A stretch of 64,000 nucleotides of DNA from NCBI GenBank assembly GCA_963555705.1, contig OY743176.1:45027026-45091025 (forward strand), written 5' to 3'. The first letter of the stretch is position 1; each line of letters begins with the position of its first letter. Of this stretch, positions 53,800 through 64,000 are shown one piece after another. Made by a program: the position numbers and the translations under genes. Source of the stretch: Ligustrum vulgare. Lineage: Eukaryota > Streptophyta > Magnoliopsida > Lamiales > Oleaceae. Under the pieces are notes generated by a model. The model searched no databases. It was not told the origin of the DNA and saw only the letters and a list, made by a program, of their open reading frames with translations.

Positions 53800-54590
53800 G
53801 CGACATCAAGCATATCAGGATGCGCCATAATGAATACTTGTCCCGTTGGAGCATTTGGTTTTTGTGGGGCTTTGGTTTTATAAGTTGCCCAATCTCTGAC
53901 TCGATGCCATTCCTTGCTGCATCCGTAGCAGTGTCCTATTTTTCCATGACAGGGCCCAACTTGAGACTTTCTACAAATTTTACAAGGATTTTATCGCTTC
54001 TCTTGGAATATTCTCCATATAGTTCTCTATTCAAAAAATGATTGGTATTCCCACCTAGGTGATTACCAGTATTCCACCTTCAAGCTTGATTCCAATTTCG
54101 ATTCAGAGGGGGTCATGAACCAGAAGTTCTAACTTCACGAGCTATAACAATCTTTGCTTTTGCTTGTACGGCCAACAAAGCCCGGTCTACTATTGTTGTA
54201 AAGGCCATACCTTGTTTATTGAACATTTGCACATCGCAGGCAAGCTCTTCCTTCAACCCATCAATAAAAGATCTATCTTAAGTTCATTGGTACTTACAAT
54301 GTGGGTTGCGAGCCTAGATAACTCTTCAAATTTCTTCATGTAATTCGACACTGACATAGAACCTTGTTTCAACTGTATAAACTTGTTCAACTTATGTTTC
54401 TTTACAGAATATGGAAAGTACTTGGTGTGAAACTTCTCACAAAAAATGTTTCCAAATAGAATCCTTGGTTCTTTCTATGCTTGACAGTGTGTCCCACCAA
54501 TGATCTGTGCTGCCTTGAAGCATAAAAGATGCACATATTACATTTCTAGACTTGGGATTATGTGCGTAAGTGAACATATTGTTCAACTTA
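53800..54590 (-). pseudogene. Chromovirus gag remnant
   Basis: Segments in order include GSTDHWWDTLSSIERTKDS, KLNKFIQLKQGSMSVSNYMK, KKFEELSRLATHIV and, near 53925, a knuckle-like CYGCSKEWHRVRDW. This fits Retrotrans_gag plus a CCHC-like motif. Several frameshifts. Confidence 0.8.
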
Positions 54591-54591
54591 T

Positions 54592-55390
54592 TTTGCTATG
54601 CAAAATATACCCGTAAGTGTACGAATTGCGAAAAGTAATGAGTGGACAAAGGAGTCCGGATTATCGTTCCCACGAAGACTGATATTAATTACTCAAATGT
54701 TTTAGTTCTAACTCTATTTGAACAACAAATGATTTGTGTAATTTAAAGTAAACTAAGAGAATAAACTAAGTAAATGAATGGCGAGAACCAATTAAATTAA
54801 ATACAATTCCAGCTTTATTTCCTAAATATGTATCCGATCGAATTCACTAATGTTTATTGAAATTCCTCTCTCGAGTTTAAATCGATTCTACCTAATAAAG
54901 TCAACCGTATATCTCTATAGAGGGTCCGAATTATTCCTTATCTAGATGCATAGAATACAAGAATTCACACACGACTACGATAATAACAAAAGTATATCTC
55001 TATCTCTTGTCTAATTACCAGATTTTATTTCTAAATCTAGTTTGTTAGCTCACCTCTTAGATTATGAAAACAAACCACAAAATCATGAATTATTGGCAAA
55101 TTAACTCATGCATTAAACTCAAAATAAAATCAATACATGCAACGAATTATTAAAACAACAAGCTTTGAATTAAAATAATAAAGTTAGGCTACATTATTCA
55201 TCCCAACATGAGAGGTTAGTTACACATTATAATTAAATAACAAAAATAATAAAAATAAGCATTCATTGAAAATAACATAAATAAAGGAAATCTTGCACCA
55301 AGAATCAATTCTTCATGTAATCTTCAAGTCTCGCCCATTTGCTTTCCAACTTCTAACTAGCCCAAACATGTACCTAACCCAGAGCCTAAG
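54592..55390. repeat. Athila-like LTR remnant
   Basis: Begins TGCTATGCAAAATATACCCG and soon has GGATTATCGTTCCCACGAAG, the same architecture as GGGTCGATCCCACGAGGAAC in the 9629 LTR. This suggests an LTR of a related family. The right end and any target duplication were not found. No interior of that family adjoins it. Confidence 0.45.
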
Positions 55391-55760
55391 AATAAGGGAG
55401 TTGTAGAACAGAGACCTATCAGACAACATAGGACCCAAAAACCTAGAAATAGACGTCAGCATCAAAACGACATTGGTTCTACGTTTATCCCTACTAGTTT
55501 TAGTTGTGGTGACTTAGGACACATACGCCCTTGATGTCATCAATTCCTAACCAGAAATAATAACACGAGCTCCAATAGGAAAAATAATCAGGAGTTTATT
55601 GGTCAAATTGGACATCTTACTGTACAAGTAAATTGTTTGACGAAGTTGGTGATACAAATGTCTGGTAATTGTTCTTTCACCAGATAGGTTTGGGTGAAAA
55701 AAGAGTGATCTACAAAACTTTGAAATAGATCATAGTGTTCTTAAAGGTAAGAGTGTTTGA
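55391..55760 (+). pseudogene. Copia gag end remnant
   Basis: The plus strand has a knuckle-like SCGDLGHIRP followed by a stop and CHQF, then a basic and Asn-rich stretch, and VWVKKE. These resemble the zone between gag and protease in some copia elements. It is decayed by stops and is supported only by these short matches. Confidence 0.45.
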
Positions 55761-56484
55761 TTACCTAATTGATCATGTTACTTTTGATAAATGCCTGTGT
55801 TTGATCACTTGTGTCATTTATTGTAGAATGCATTTTATTTGTTTATTTGCTGTTTAGGTAATTGTTTTTTGCATGTGCATTTTTCATTTGTTTGCTTTGT
55901 CATATGCATATTTAAATATTGAAGTGTGTCTTGTTTTTATTTTTGTATGTGAAACATTCGTATTTTTAAATAAAAAATCTGAAAAGTGAAAAACAACAAA
56001 AATATGGTTATTTGAGTTGAAGTATTTTCTCCAGCATGATATATAATATTCTTAAACGTGTGTATTGTGACCATGTTTAAGTTAAATTGATGAGCTGTAG
56101 CATATTTTTCATTACTTGCTTAGGTTACTATAGAGTATTTAGTATAGGTATATTCATGTACCATCTGCACTGAACACGCTATGATTTTGTAAGTAGGACT
56201 TAACTGCATGTGTGAGATTTAGAATGGCAGTCACTTGTTAGTAAGATGACTTTGAACATGAATTGACCAATTTGTTAGACCTAAATTTAAGTATACCCCC
56301 TCTTAATATAGCTCAATATCTTATATTCTTCTTCGGACCTTATTTGACTTGAGCAATTATGCCTGCGGGGTGTTTCAACACCTGGTACCTATGGTCAACT
56401 GCCTTGGGTTAAGCGGTCTAAAGCTGGCTACAGGAGTCATATTAGTTGCTTAATGAAGAGAACCTGCAATAAGATGAAAAATTA
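55761..56484. other. Leader-like region before the 268-aa ORF
   Basis: T-rich non-coding DNA, then a GC-richer block (56355-56440) with GGGTGTTTCAACACC, a small hairpin. It may be 5' untranslated sequence of the unit ending in the A16 run, or older copia DNA. Confidence 0.4.
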
Positions 56485-57291
56485 ATGAGTTTTAGAATTA
56501 TTAAAAGTAGTGAAAATATTTTGAACTCTATAAAAGGCAAACCTCCTTTCATCCCTACAACTCAAAATCTCCCAACTCAAACGAAACCCCCTGCCTCGGC
56601 TATGACTAATACTCCCCCCCTAAATTTGCTCCCTGTGCAGATCCCCGGCGAAAGTGGAGGACTAATGTTAACTTCACCATTGCCTGAGCTTTTTCAGGTT
56701 GTCCATGTTGCTCAACCGGAAGGAGATTCAAGCCAAGTGGATGGAAAACCTACGATCAAGATTAAGGGTACTAAGGCAAACAAGTTCATCATCACGGTTA
56801 ACCGACCAACGAATCTGGAAGATATGCGTAGTATTTTGGAGCCTGCACTTCTCATGGTTTACTCTCGAATCCATCACAAGTTGGAAATTGAGGATTTTTT
56901 GAGAATGGATGATGACTTCCAGGATGCTTTGATCCATATTCTGCACCACCCGCTGGTATATATGGACTCGCTGCATACGAGTAACGCGGTGTTGGAAAAC
57001 TTCTTTGAAGGACTGTTCGAATGCAACCTTTTTGAAATCGAACACATCCGTTTCTTCCCGATCCGTGCGATGATAAGGCTGGCGGAGGAGTACCGTTCCG
57101 AAAGGATACTGCACAATGCTTTTGAACATCTCCAAATCAAAAGGAGAATCTTAAGGGAGCAATATCATAGAATGTCAGCGTTGGAACTTGCCAAATTCTA
57201 TGGTTACCTGCGTGCGAAAATGTTTGATGGACTGCGTGAATTATCAGATAACGAAGAAGAAGATGATGATGTGGGATTTGATAACTTCTGA
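56485..57291 (+). CDS. Unrecognised 268-aa protein in a retroposed-looking unit
   Basis: An intact frame among decayed repeats. Residues 1 to about 75 are Pro- and Thr-rich and probably disordered (PPFIPTTQNLPTQTKPP). Residues 80-255 look globular and helical, rich in Leu, Glu, His and Arg (FLRMDDDFQDALIHILHHPL, ERILHNAFEHLQIKRRILRE). The end is strongly acidic, DNEEEDDDVGFDNF. No family was recognised and no membrane segment is seen. Codon use is GC-richer than the surroundings. There are no introns, and a 3' region with a hairpin and A16 follows, so the unit looks reverse-transcribed from a polyadenylated RNA. A viral, retroelement or host origin are all possible. Confidence 0.6.
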   Translation: MSFRIIKSSENILNSIKGKPPFIPTTQNLPTQTKPPASAMTNTPPLNLLPVQIPGESGGLMLTSPLPELFQVVHVAQPEGDSSQVDGKPTIKIKGTKANKFIITVNRPTNLEDMRSILEPALLMVYSRIHHKLEIEDFLRMDDDFQDALIHILHHPLVYMDSLHTSNAVLENFFEGLFECNLFEIEHIRFFPIRAMIRLAEEYRSERILHNAFEHLQIKRRILREQYHRMSALELAKFYGYLRAKMFDGLRELSDNEEEDDDVGFDNF

Positions 57292-57566
57292 AGTGGCTTC
57301 AAGCCAACGGGGACGTCTTGGGCCGTTTGTTTGGCTGCCTGCTTTTTGGTGGCTGTGTCTTTGTGTTTGTCGCTGTGTCTCTGTGTTGTCGTTTCAGTTA
57401 ATAAGTTAACTGACCTTTCGGCTCTTAACACTAGGGTGTGTTTTGTTATTGTTCTGCTTTTTTTGGCGAGGGCTTTGGGTATGCCCCCCCTCGTTTGTAC
57501 TTGCTTTTGTTGAAAATCTATAAAAATCGCCACCTTCGTGTGGTTTTTCTAAAAAAAAAAAAAAAA
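57292..57566 (+). other. 3' region with hairpins and poly(A) tail
   Basis: After the stop, 57300-57530 is rich in T and G. CGAGGGCTTTGGG can pair with the nearby CCCCCCCTCG, and CCACCTTCGTGTGG at about 57529-57542 forms a tight stem-loop just before A16 (57551-57566). An A run in this place is best read as a retroposition tail. GTAAGAG follows at 57567-57573 and also occurs at 55747-55753. Confidence 0.6.
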
Positions 57567-58328
57567 GTAAGAGGGAGAAAAGAAGTTTTAAATTTAAGGT
57601 CCTACTGTGCTAAATGGTTTGACTTTCATTAGCAGGAGAAAAAACTTATTTGCAGTGATGTTTAGCATGTTCCTTCTCACAAAATTAAGGTTTGGAGTCC
57701 TACTTATAAAGGATTAGTGACAAGTTACACACATGAGTCAGTTATATTATTTACTTCATTTTAACTTAAGTATGTTGGAAAAGTTTACTTTTATTGATTA
57801 TAATTATGCATGCTAACAAATGCATTTTTAAAATGTTCCGTATACTTGCTAAAAATGAGTTTACTATTCCACCCTTTGTCATTTGTGACAAAAAGGTGGA
57901 GAAAATATGGATCAAAAGATACATTTTATGTCATTACGGTCGTTGGGGGAGAGACATATACATTTTGACCCTGCATAAAAAAATTTGAATTTGCATTAAG
58001 GGGGAGAATTTGAATTCTCATTACATTGTATTCCATAATGCATAGTGGTTTGAATTTTGATGTTTTGTGGTGTTATTGTTTCAGTTTGTGTTTTGATTAA
58101 CATTAATATCATGTCTCAAACCCCGTATGCATATATTTATGATTACGTGCTTCGATTGTTATATTCTTGTATCCCATGCTTTTACACTTGGTATTTGAGT
58201 TTTTGATGCTAGGAAGTAGGTATAACAAGGAATGCAAGAGAAAAAAGAGCTTGGATAGTGTACACTGTTTATTTTACTATTTTGACTTTATTATAGTGCT
58301 TTGTCAAGGAATATCAAAGGGGGGAGAT
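57567..58328 (+). mobile_element. Copia 3' region remnant with polypurine tract
   Basis: Non-coding T-rich DNA with a GTCATTTGTGACAAAAAGGTGG-like phrase (57879-57900) and GGGGGAG words. It ends in AAAGGGGGGAGAT, a copia polypurine tract, directly before TGTTAG at 58329. It fits the 3' end of a plus-strand copia element of Sirevirus style. Confidence 0.55.
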
Positions 58329-58802
58329 TGTTAGTGTAAGGTTTCGGGTCAAACATGCACAGTAAAAATTAAACAGACTCGAAATCATAACCCGAATCAA
58401 CCTTGCACTTAGATAGAATTTGTAATCAAGATGATACATTTGATGAACGTCGTGAATCTGAAATCCGAAACAGGAGGTACAATCTTGTTACCACCAGCTG
58501 TCCAATTGTCCAGCCTCTAACAGAAATCCATACAGCGAGTTGAATCTAGAACTCCGTTACTCTCCAACTATTGGAATGGATTTGAGAGAATTAGTTTTTC
58601 TCTTTGTGCTAGCAAGAGAAAAACCTAATGCTGAAAAGCGAATCTCTATTTCTCTATAATAGTGCACATATTAATATGTGCACCTCAAAACCCTAACCCT
58701 ATTCACAATAGGGCCATTAACGGGCCTTGATTAATTAATCATATTAATTAATCTAATTGTAAAGTTCGCCCCAACAATTGGGCTTGTACATTAATTCTAA
58801 CA
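58329..58802 (-). repeat. 474-bp copia LTR
   Basis: Begins TGTTAG and ends CTAACA, a perfect 6-base inverted repeat. On the minus strand the tract CCAAGTGGGAGAT precedes its start at 58802, so it is the 3' LTR of the minus-strand copia to the right. A second tract-like AAAGGGGGGAGAT abuts its other end in the opposite sense. A palindrome GTGCACATATTAATATGTGCAC lies at about 58661-58682, next to a TATA-like stretch. Confidence 0.75.
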
Positions 58803-59888
58803 ATCTCCCACTTGGACAACATCCAATTTCAAATACTCAATTCTCGCCTTTTTTGTGTGACCCATTAGGTTCCATTCACGATGGCAAATGTCGTGTTATT
58901 ATTATTCCAATCTGATTGGAATAAGATGAATTTAAATCTCTATTTCTAGTTCATCCTCAATTCACCAAGATCAATTAATTCACATCGCCGTCCTAGATTG
59001 ACATCTAGCAATGTGTCAAGGCAATCCATGTGAAAGGAAAATTCATGTGGCATGACAAGACCAGTTCATGTGCGGTTACCGTGGAAATATAATCCTGTCA
59101 TCAATATAACCTAATTGGTTAAGAGATATGGATAGCGTCAATCTCATTTCAACCAATTATGTTATTCACTTCTTATCTTAGTTGATCTTGTTATTACTGA
59201 AAACATTTTTTCAACTCATAACTTCACCCTGGCCGAGGAATTTACATCAACTTAAGTGAGCGAAATACAGGTTATAATCTCCTACTACCCAGGAGTGACG
59301 AATCCTCATATTGGACATACACAACCTTCATATGACTCTCACTATACCCGTACGACGTCATCCTGATGACTCCCTCTCAAGAGCCAACATCAACGCTCGC
59401 CAAAGCACAATAATCCTCATATAAGATTCTATGAATTCCTCAAGTCAAAGGACCAATTCCACAATCGCGCATTAGAGATTCACCACTGACGCTTGGATAT
59501 TTATCTATGTGGAATCTCTAGGCGGGTCATCCAATGCTTTGTTCATCTAACAATGCATCCAAGTGTTCATTTAAATGTTCCTCTACATTATAGCTTGTAC
59601 GATAAGCTAATTTCTTTATAAGAAAGAAATTCAACACGTGCTAGTATAACTGCAACAACAATCTCCGTATCTTGTTGTTATTTTGACTAGGGAAAATTTT
59701 AGAATAAGTTATCAATGACTTGTATCTCACAGTCACAACACTTTGTGACTTACAAGTTATTTAAACTTACTCTACAGACTCTATTATTTAAATAATGAGT
59801 TAAACTCAATGTAATAATAGATCTACCTTTATTGTAACAATGATAATATGTGTTATGCTATCTCAACGATTGGATTTAGAGCATAACA
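58803..59888 (-). other. Copia 3' non-coding region
   Basis: About 1.1 kb between the RNase H end and the LTR. On the minus strand, TAGTGGGAGTATGTCAATG before 59888 is a second tract-like motif, followed by TGTTATGCTCTAAATCC, which looks like another LTR start. No coding sequence. Confidence 0.5.
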
Positions 59889-59959
59889 TTGACATACTCC
59901 CACTAGATCCAATAACTCATGTATCATATACATAATGAGTTTATGTGACAATCACATTC

Positions 59960-60450
59960 CCTTTGGGATAGTGATTTTTACAAGTGGATCTTTGATATGT
60001 GACTCTTCACATATTCAACCTTTGTAAGGTTAGTGAGCGTGAATTCTATTTTTCTACGATCTTCGAATAAGATAGTAACCCCTAAATACATACTCAGATC
60101 ATTGATGAGACCCAGTTCCCTCGTTTGCGTGATGGCTCCATTGTCGTCACAGTACTCATTACTGGATCTACAATGCTAGGAACACTTATAGTTCACTAAT
60201 GAACTTAACGATCGAGATTGCTTCACAAGCACTTATGTATTTGGTCTCGGTTGTATAGTTAGCGATCCCTCTTGTTTGAACCATTTCAAACTGACCACAC
60301 CACTACTATGAGTTAATTAACAATTAGACTGAATATTTCCTTCATCATTTCCCGGACTGAAGGATGGTATCTCTATACCCAAAGACTGTAAGTCTACATT
60401 TCTCCTCATGACTATTGTATTATTAGTACTTCTCAAGTATTGAATAATAC
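59960..60450 (-). pseudogene. Copia RNase H remnant
   Basis: The minus strand reads SSGVVSLKWFKQEGSL, then TTETKYISACEA, VKFISEL and after a gap GSHQ, a stop, then YVFRGYYLIR. These follow the copia RNase H order (the TTEAEYIA-like box, then the SHQ...HLIRE-like box). Many stops. Confidence 0.65.
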
Positions 60451-60913
60451 AAAAGGTATCGTACATAGTGTCGTGTTTAAGAAGATATTATTGTCAAATA
60501 ATCAAGTATCTTCACCACATCATTATTTCTCAATATATGTTATAAACACCATTTTAAGAAGATTAACCCAAAACTTTTGGGATAGAATCCTACATTGGAT
60601 TCATTCATGCTAACCCTATTAGCATTACATCTATGTACGTGGACTGAGAAATTAAAACAACCTTCCAGATCTATCTATATAGATTCTGGTTATTAAAGTA
60701 AAGGTCTTATTTCTCAAATCCATCATGGAGAAATTCAAAATAATTGCACTTTCACTTTAAAGGTTAGAGACTCAACTTTTGATCAATAATATGTTATCTA
60801 CATATAGTATCATAAATATTGAACACTCCCAATAACCTTTTATATACACACATTCTTTATCTTCAATTTTTGATAAAATCAAACATTTTGATTATCTCAT
60901 CAAAATTAAGATT

Positions 60914-61145
60914 CTAGCTCCGTGAGGCTTGGTTTAATCTATAATAGATATCTGTAGCTAGTATACTATGTTTAAGTATATGTAAGAATTCAAAAATCCT
61001 ATAATCAAAGCATGTTGCTACCGCAAGCAGAATCCGAATTGATTCAGAGTAAACACATTTACAACCTATGGGTCTTACCCATTTCAGGCGAATCAAACAA
61101 GTTCCAAAACTTGTTTTTATCTTGGATTCTATGGCTTCCTACCAT
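60914..61145 (-). pseudogene. Copia reverse transcriptase remnant
   Basis: PIGCKCVY joins SESIRILLAVATCFDYRIFE with a gap in between, so the first fingers motif is deleted. Both blocks are copia RT landmarks. The catalytic part cannot be found. Confidence 0.65.
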
Positions 61146-61166
61146 CTTGTTTAGTCAACACTTGAC

Positions 61167-61930
61167 TTAGCTTCTTGTAAATATAGGCTCATTATCCTTG
61201 ATGACTGATACAATATCAGCAATCAGGGATGTGTAACTCAATGGAGTATACATAATCCTAATATCTTTACATTGAGCTAGTGTGTTCTCTGTTGTTACCA
61301 CGTTCTGAATAGCGATCGCGTCCTGACCATTGACATGTGCCTCATCCAATGCAAGCATATATTCCAGCTTATTTAATCAATTGAGTATATACGTGTAATT
61401 ATGAACTCTTTCATGTTCTACTCTTACTCCCACTGTCTTCTCTTAGATGAACTTTATTCAAGATATTGACAAAATTCGAGATAGACTTTCTTTCTCGATA
61501 GGAATGTAGAAATAATATCCAACCATCTTTTAGATTTCCAAATATACATATTGGACTAAGGCTATTGCTTATTCAAATTCGGAATACTTCTAATAAGTAT
61601 TGAGGTCTTAAATCTTAAAGCGAGGAAGATTAGACCTTTGAAATCCATATCTTATATGGACCTTCATCAACCGATTATCATGGAACACGACTAAGTGTGT
61701 AATATAAAGTTTTTAGGGCAAAGTTGCAAAAATCATTTTTGGAGATTTTGGGTGGCTTCATCAATGATTGCATCAATTGCAATCTTTCCTCTTTCAGATA
61801 CGCCGTTGTGCCGAGGCATATGCGAAAGAGTATCTATGCGAAAATTATGTTCTCATAACATAATCTTGAAGTCAATCATTTTAAAATATTCCTCACCTTG
61901 ATCAAATCTAAGTGCTTAGAATATTTTCTC
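61167..61930 (-). pseudogene. Copia integrase remnant
   Basis: FDQGEEYFKMIDF and MPRHNGVSERGKIAIDAII (about 61900-61760) match the copia integrase segment around the last catalytic Glu, which is kept in VSERG. The piece 61358-61167 probably lies between integrase and reverse transcriptase. Stops and frameshifts throughout. Confidence 0.65.
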
Positions 61931-64000
61931 ATTTTAGCCTTCTAATTTATATCTGTATTATTTGAACATTTCAAACTCTCAGATTTAAATTTTATTATAG
62001 ATAACAATGACAATCATGGTTATCTAATGATTAAAGACCACTCTGACATATGCCCACTTACATTCGAATTAATAGGCTCAGTGGATCAACCATCTCACTT
62101 TTCCTTTTTCAAAGAATAGTTGACTTGTTAATTTACCTCTAAGGTGAGATATACATATATCTCTATTAATTGAATCAGTCAAATGTCAGATTTAAGTCTG
62201 ACTTCTTCCATGCCTTATTAATATTCAGAATGTAGACTATTTGTTACTTACCTCACTTACATAGTATCCCATCTAAGTTAATGAATAACTATTATTCTTA
62301 ATTAAAGAGGATAATTACTTCATGTCCAAACATGAAGTGGAAGTTTCGTTCTTCATAAGAATTGTAATTAACAATAGTCTAATTTTAAACTGAATGAGAA
62401 GGCAAAAATAGGTGATAGCTTCTTAAGCTGTTCAAACAACATTTGCATTATTACCTACAAATACGTACATCACAATTTTTCGCAATTATTCTACTTTCAG
62501 TTATTGTGTATTATCGATATCTAATACTTAATTGGCTAAGTAGATTATTTAACCTCTATCAAATAGAAAACTGAAGTAGAAGATTCACCAAACTTCTCAC
62601 TTCTTCAATCCGGTTAAGGAAGCCTCACAATTATAAATGTAGTGTTCTATTATTGGCATGTTCGAGAAGAGTATTCTTGATCATATGGTGTTTTGAGATC
62701 ATTTCTCAAAGAGCGACGCCAATTCAAGGATTTCAGTCTAATGAACTTACTCAGTGTCAATTGCACTATATAAGTTCACGTAATAACTCAAATTTTAAAA
62801 CTCATACAACAACAATAATAAATCAAAAATAGAATCACGTATTATCATGCATAAATCAATTTAATAAGGTCTTTTATTAAATCGATTGCTCCCACTGTTT
62901 CACTTGAATTAATGACCATCAACATTAATCTCGTAGAATCTTGTTAGATTCACAGTAGGCTAGGATCCCATTTATTCCATTAGAATCTTGAGTGACTCAA
63001 TAAGTTCTAATAAACATCCAGGTAGATACTCCTATCAATCATATCTCCATGTGACTCCAAGATCATCAAGTAGACAACTCTTTGTCGCACACATCTTATG
63101 TATTTACTTGATTGTGTCTCTAAAATCTCATCTCCTTGAGTGACTCAACAAAAAATAGATTTCAGTTAAATTCTACCCATTGTTCAGAAACATCTTATGT
63201 TTCATAGTGATAAACACACCTTCCCACTCGCAGCCTTGAGTGACTCAACAAGCCACATCGAGGGCGGATTCTGGTTTTTTACTATAACAATGAAAGGCAC
63301 TTTGTATGAACCAATTAATACGAATTTAATAAATTGCTTCCAAAATTATATTCATTTTGATTGACTCAATAAAGTTAAGTCCGATTCATTGTTCAGAAGT
63401 ATCTGATACTTCATAATGAGATACATATCTACCAGTAAGTAGCCTTAAGTGACTTAACAAGCAACATCGATAGTAGACTCTGGTTTTTCATTATAACAAT
63501 GGAAAGCATATGACTTAATATAATTTTAAGTGAGGGGTTTGGTCTCATCATTCCTATGTATATTAACTAACATCAACCATGCAATTAACCATACATATAA
63601 TAATATTTTGGATGATTATCGACGATATCTATCTAGTATTCTCGAGTCATGAAGAAGACTAGTTGGTTAATTCCTAGGGGACATTGCATTCGATCATCGA
63701 ATGCTAAATGCAATAATCTCCATCTGCTGCGGCAACCTGTATCCTATACTAGTTGTCTTCTTGTGGCTAGCTCCAACCTGCATCCTATACTAGTTGGCAC
63801 GCAGGCCAGTATCAAAGGATGCGCAGGCCCATATCTACAAATTAGAGCTCACAGGCCCAAATAAATAAAATAATAAGCACGCAGACCCAATTAAATAATA
63901 ATAGACTCGCAGACCAACCAACAAAAACAGAATAAATTAACCATCCAACCAATCACACGGGTCGAATCCATAATCATCCACTATAGATCCATTCAATTAA
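61931..64000 (-). other. Copia 5' part, mostly unreadable
   Basis: No clear gag. Around 62985-63510, direct repeats share CATTGTTCAGAA, CTTGAGTGACTCAACAAGC and TCTGGTTTTTNACTATAACA. Four TGACTCA sites lie at about 62993, 63141, 63241 and 63362. The last 300 bases repeat CGCAGGCCCA-like words. Confidence 0.5.

Larger units (their letters stand above)
50531..54590 (-). mobile_element. Decayed Tekay-type chromovirus interior
   Basis: Gag, protease, reverse transcriptase and integrase remnants follow in gypsy order on the minus strand, split by many stops and frameshifts. The end of the polyprotein carries the integrase tail of chromoviruses. The right side is cut by another LTR remnant at about 54592, so the 5' LTR is not in the window. 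Confidence 0.82.
58803..64000 (-). mobile_element. Decayed Ty1/copia element, cut by window edge
   Basis: On the minus strand, from right to left: 5' non-coding DNA, integrase, reverse transcriptase and RNase H remnants, a long 3' non-coding region, and an LTR at 58329-58802. All genes carry many stops. The 5' LTR must lie beyond 64000 or is lost. Confidence 0.7.

Noticed and set aside
55747..57573. GTAAGAG direct repeat as proof of a 1.8-kb retroposon
   Set aside because: Seven bases can match by chance at about one in ten in the distance searched; kept only as a hint.
61695..61901. Plus-strand 68-codon frame
   Set aside because: Antisense of a copia integrase remnant.

Overview
This window looks like nuclear DNA of a flowering plant, probably a eudicot, from a gene-poor, repeat-rich region. 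The evidence is the set of element families: a DUF4283-type plant LINE, Tat-, Athila- and Tekay-like Ty3/gypsy elements, Ty1/copia elements, hAT and Stowaway MITEs, Helitron-like ends and a plastid DNA insertion. No ordinary single-copy host gene with introns was recognised. The species cannot be named from the sequence.

Layout, left to right. (1) 270-485: end fragment of a hAT-like transposon. (2) 895-6544: essentially full-length but broken LINE on the minus strand, with an 11-bp target duplication and A-tail. (3) 6592-6767: hAT MITE with a perfect 8-bp target duplication. (4) 7351-30393: old Tat-like gypsy element on the minus strand (5-bp target duplication GGGGC) that also carries an antisense, intron-containing extra ORF on the plus strand. 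Two younger LTR elements are nested in it: an Athila-like gag-protease element at 9629-17235, inside the antisense ORF, and a gypsy derivative lacking reverse transcriptase at 23374-28863, inside gag. (5) 30590-30836: plastid insertion holding trnH-GUG and the 3' end of rpl2. (6) 31645-32257: possible solo LTR. (7) About 32905-45123: AT-rich, Helitron-like repeat DNA, split by the most striking object of the window at 34844-44165.

The 34844-44165 object is a very young LTR retrotransposon with two almost identical 2981-bp LTRs, an initiator-Met primer-binding site and a polypurine tract. I see no gag or pol in it. Its 3.36-kb interior carries, antisense to the element, two intronless ORFs. 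One encodes a 183-aa basic, cysteine-rich protein resembling the nucleic-acid-binding proteins of some plant RNA viruses. The other encodes a 217-aa LOG-like cytokinin-activating enzyme with its active-site signature intact. Each ORF is preceded by a similar CTTTAAATAG-type box, and LOG is followed by three tandem related stem-loops and a poly(A) signal. This two-gene cassette is the best candidate for an undescribed system here.

The right part holds more Helitron-like and Stowaway MITE sequence (45124-47447), AT-rich DNA, a decayed Tekay-type chromovirus on the minus strand (about 49400-54590), an Athila-like LTR remnant, copia remnants on the plus strand (about 55400-58328) interrupted by an intact 268-aa ORF with a 3' hairpin and A16 tail, a 474-bp LTR (58329-58802), and a decayed copia element on the minus strand running off the right edge.
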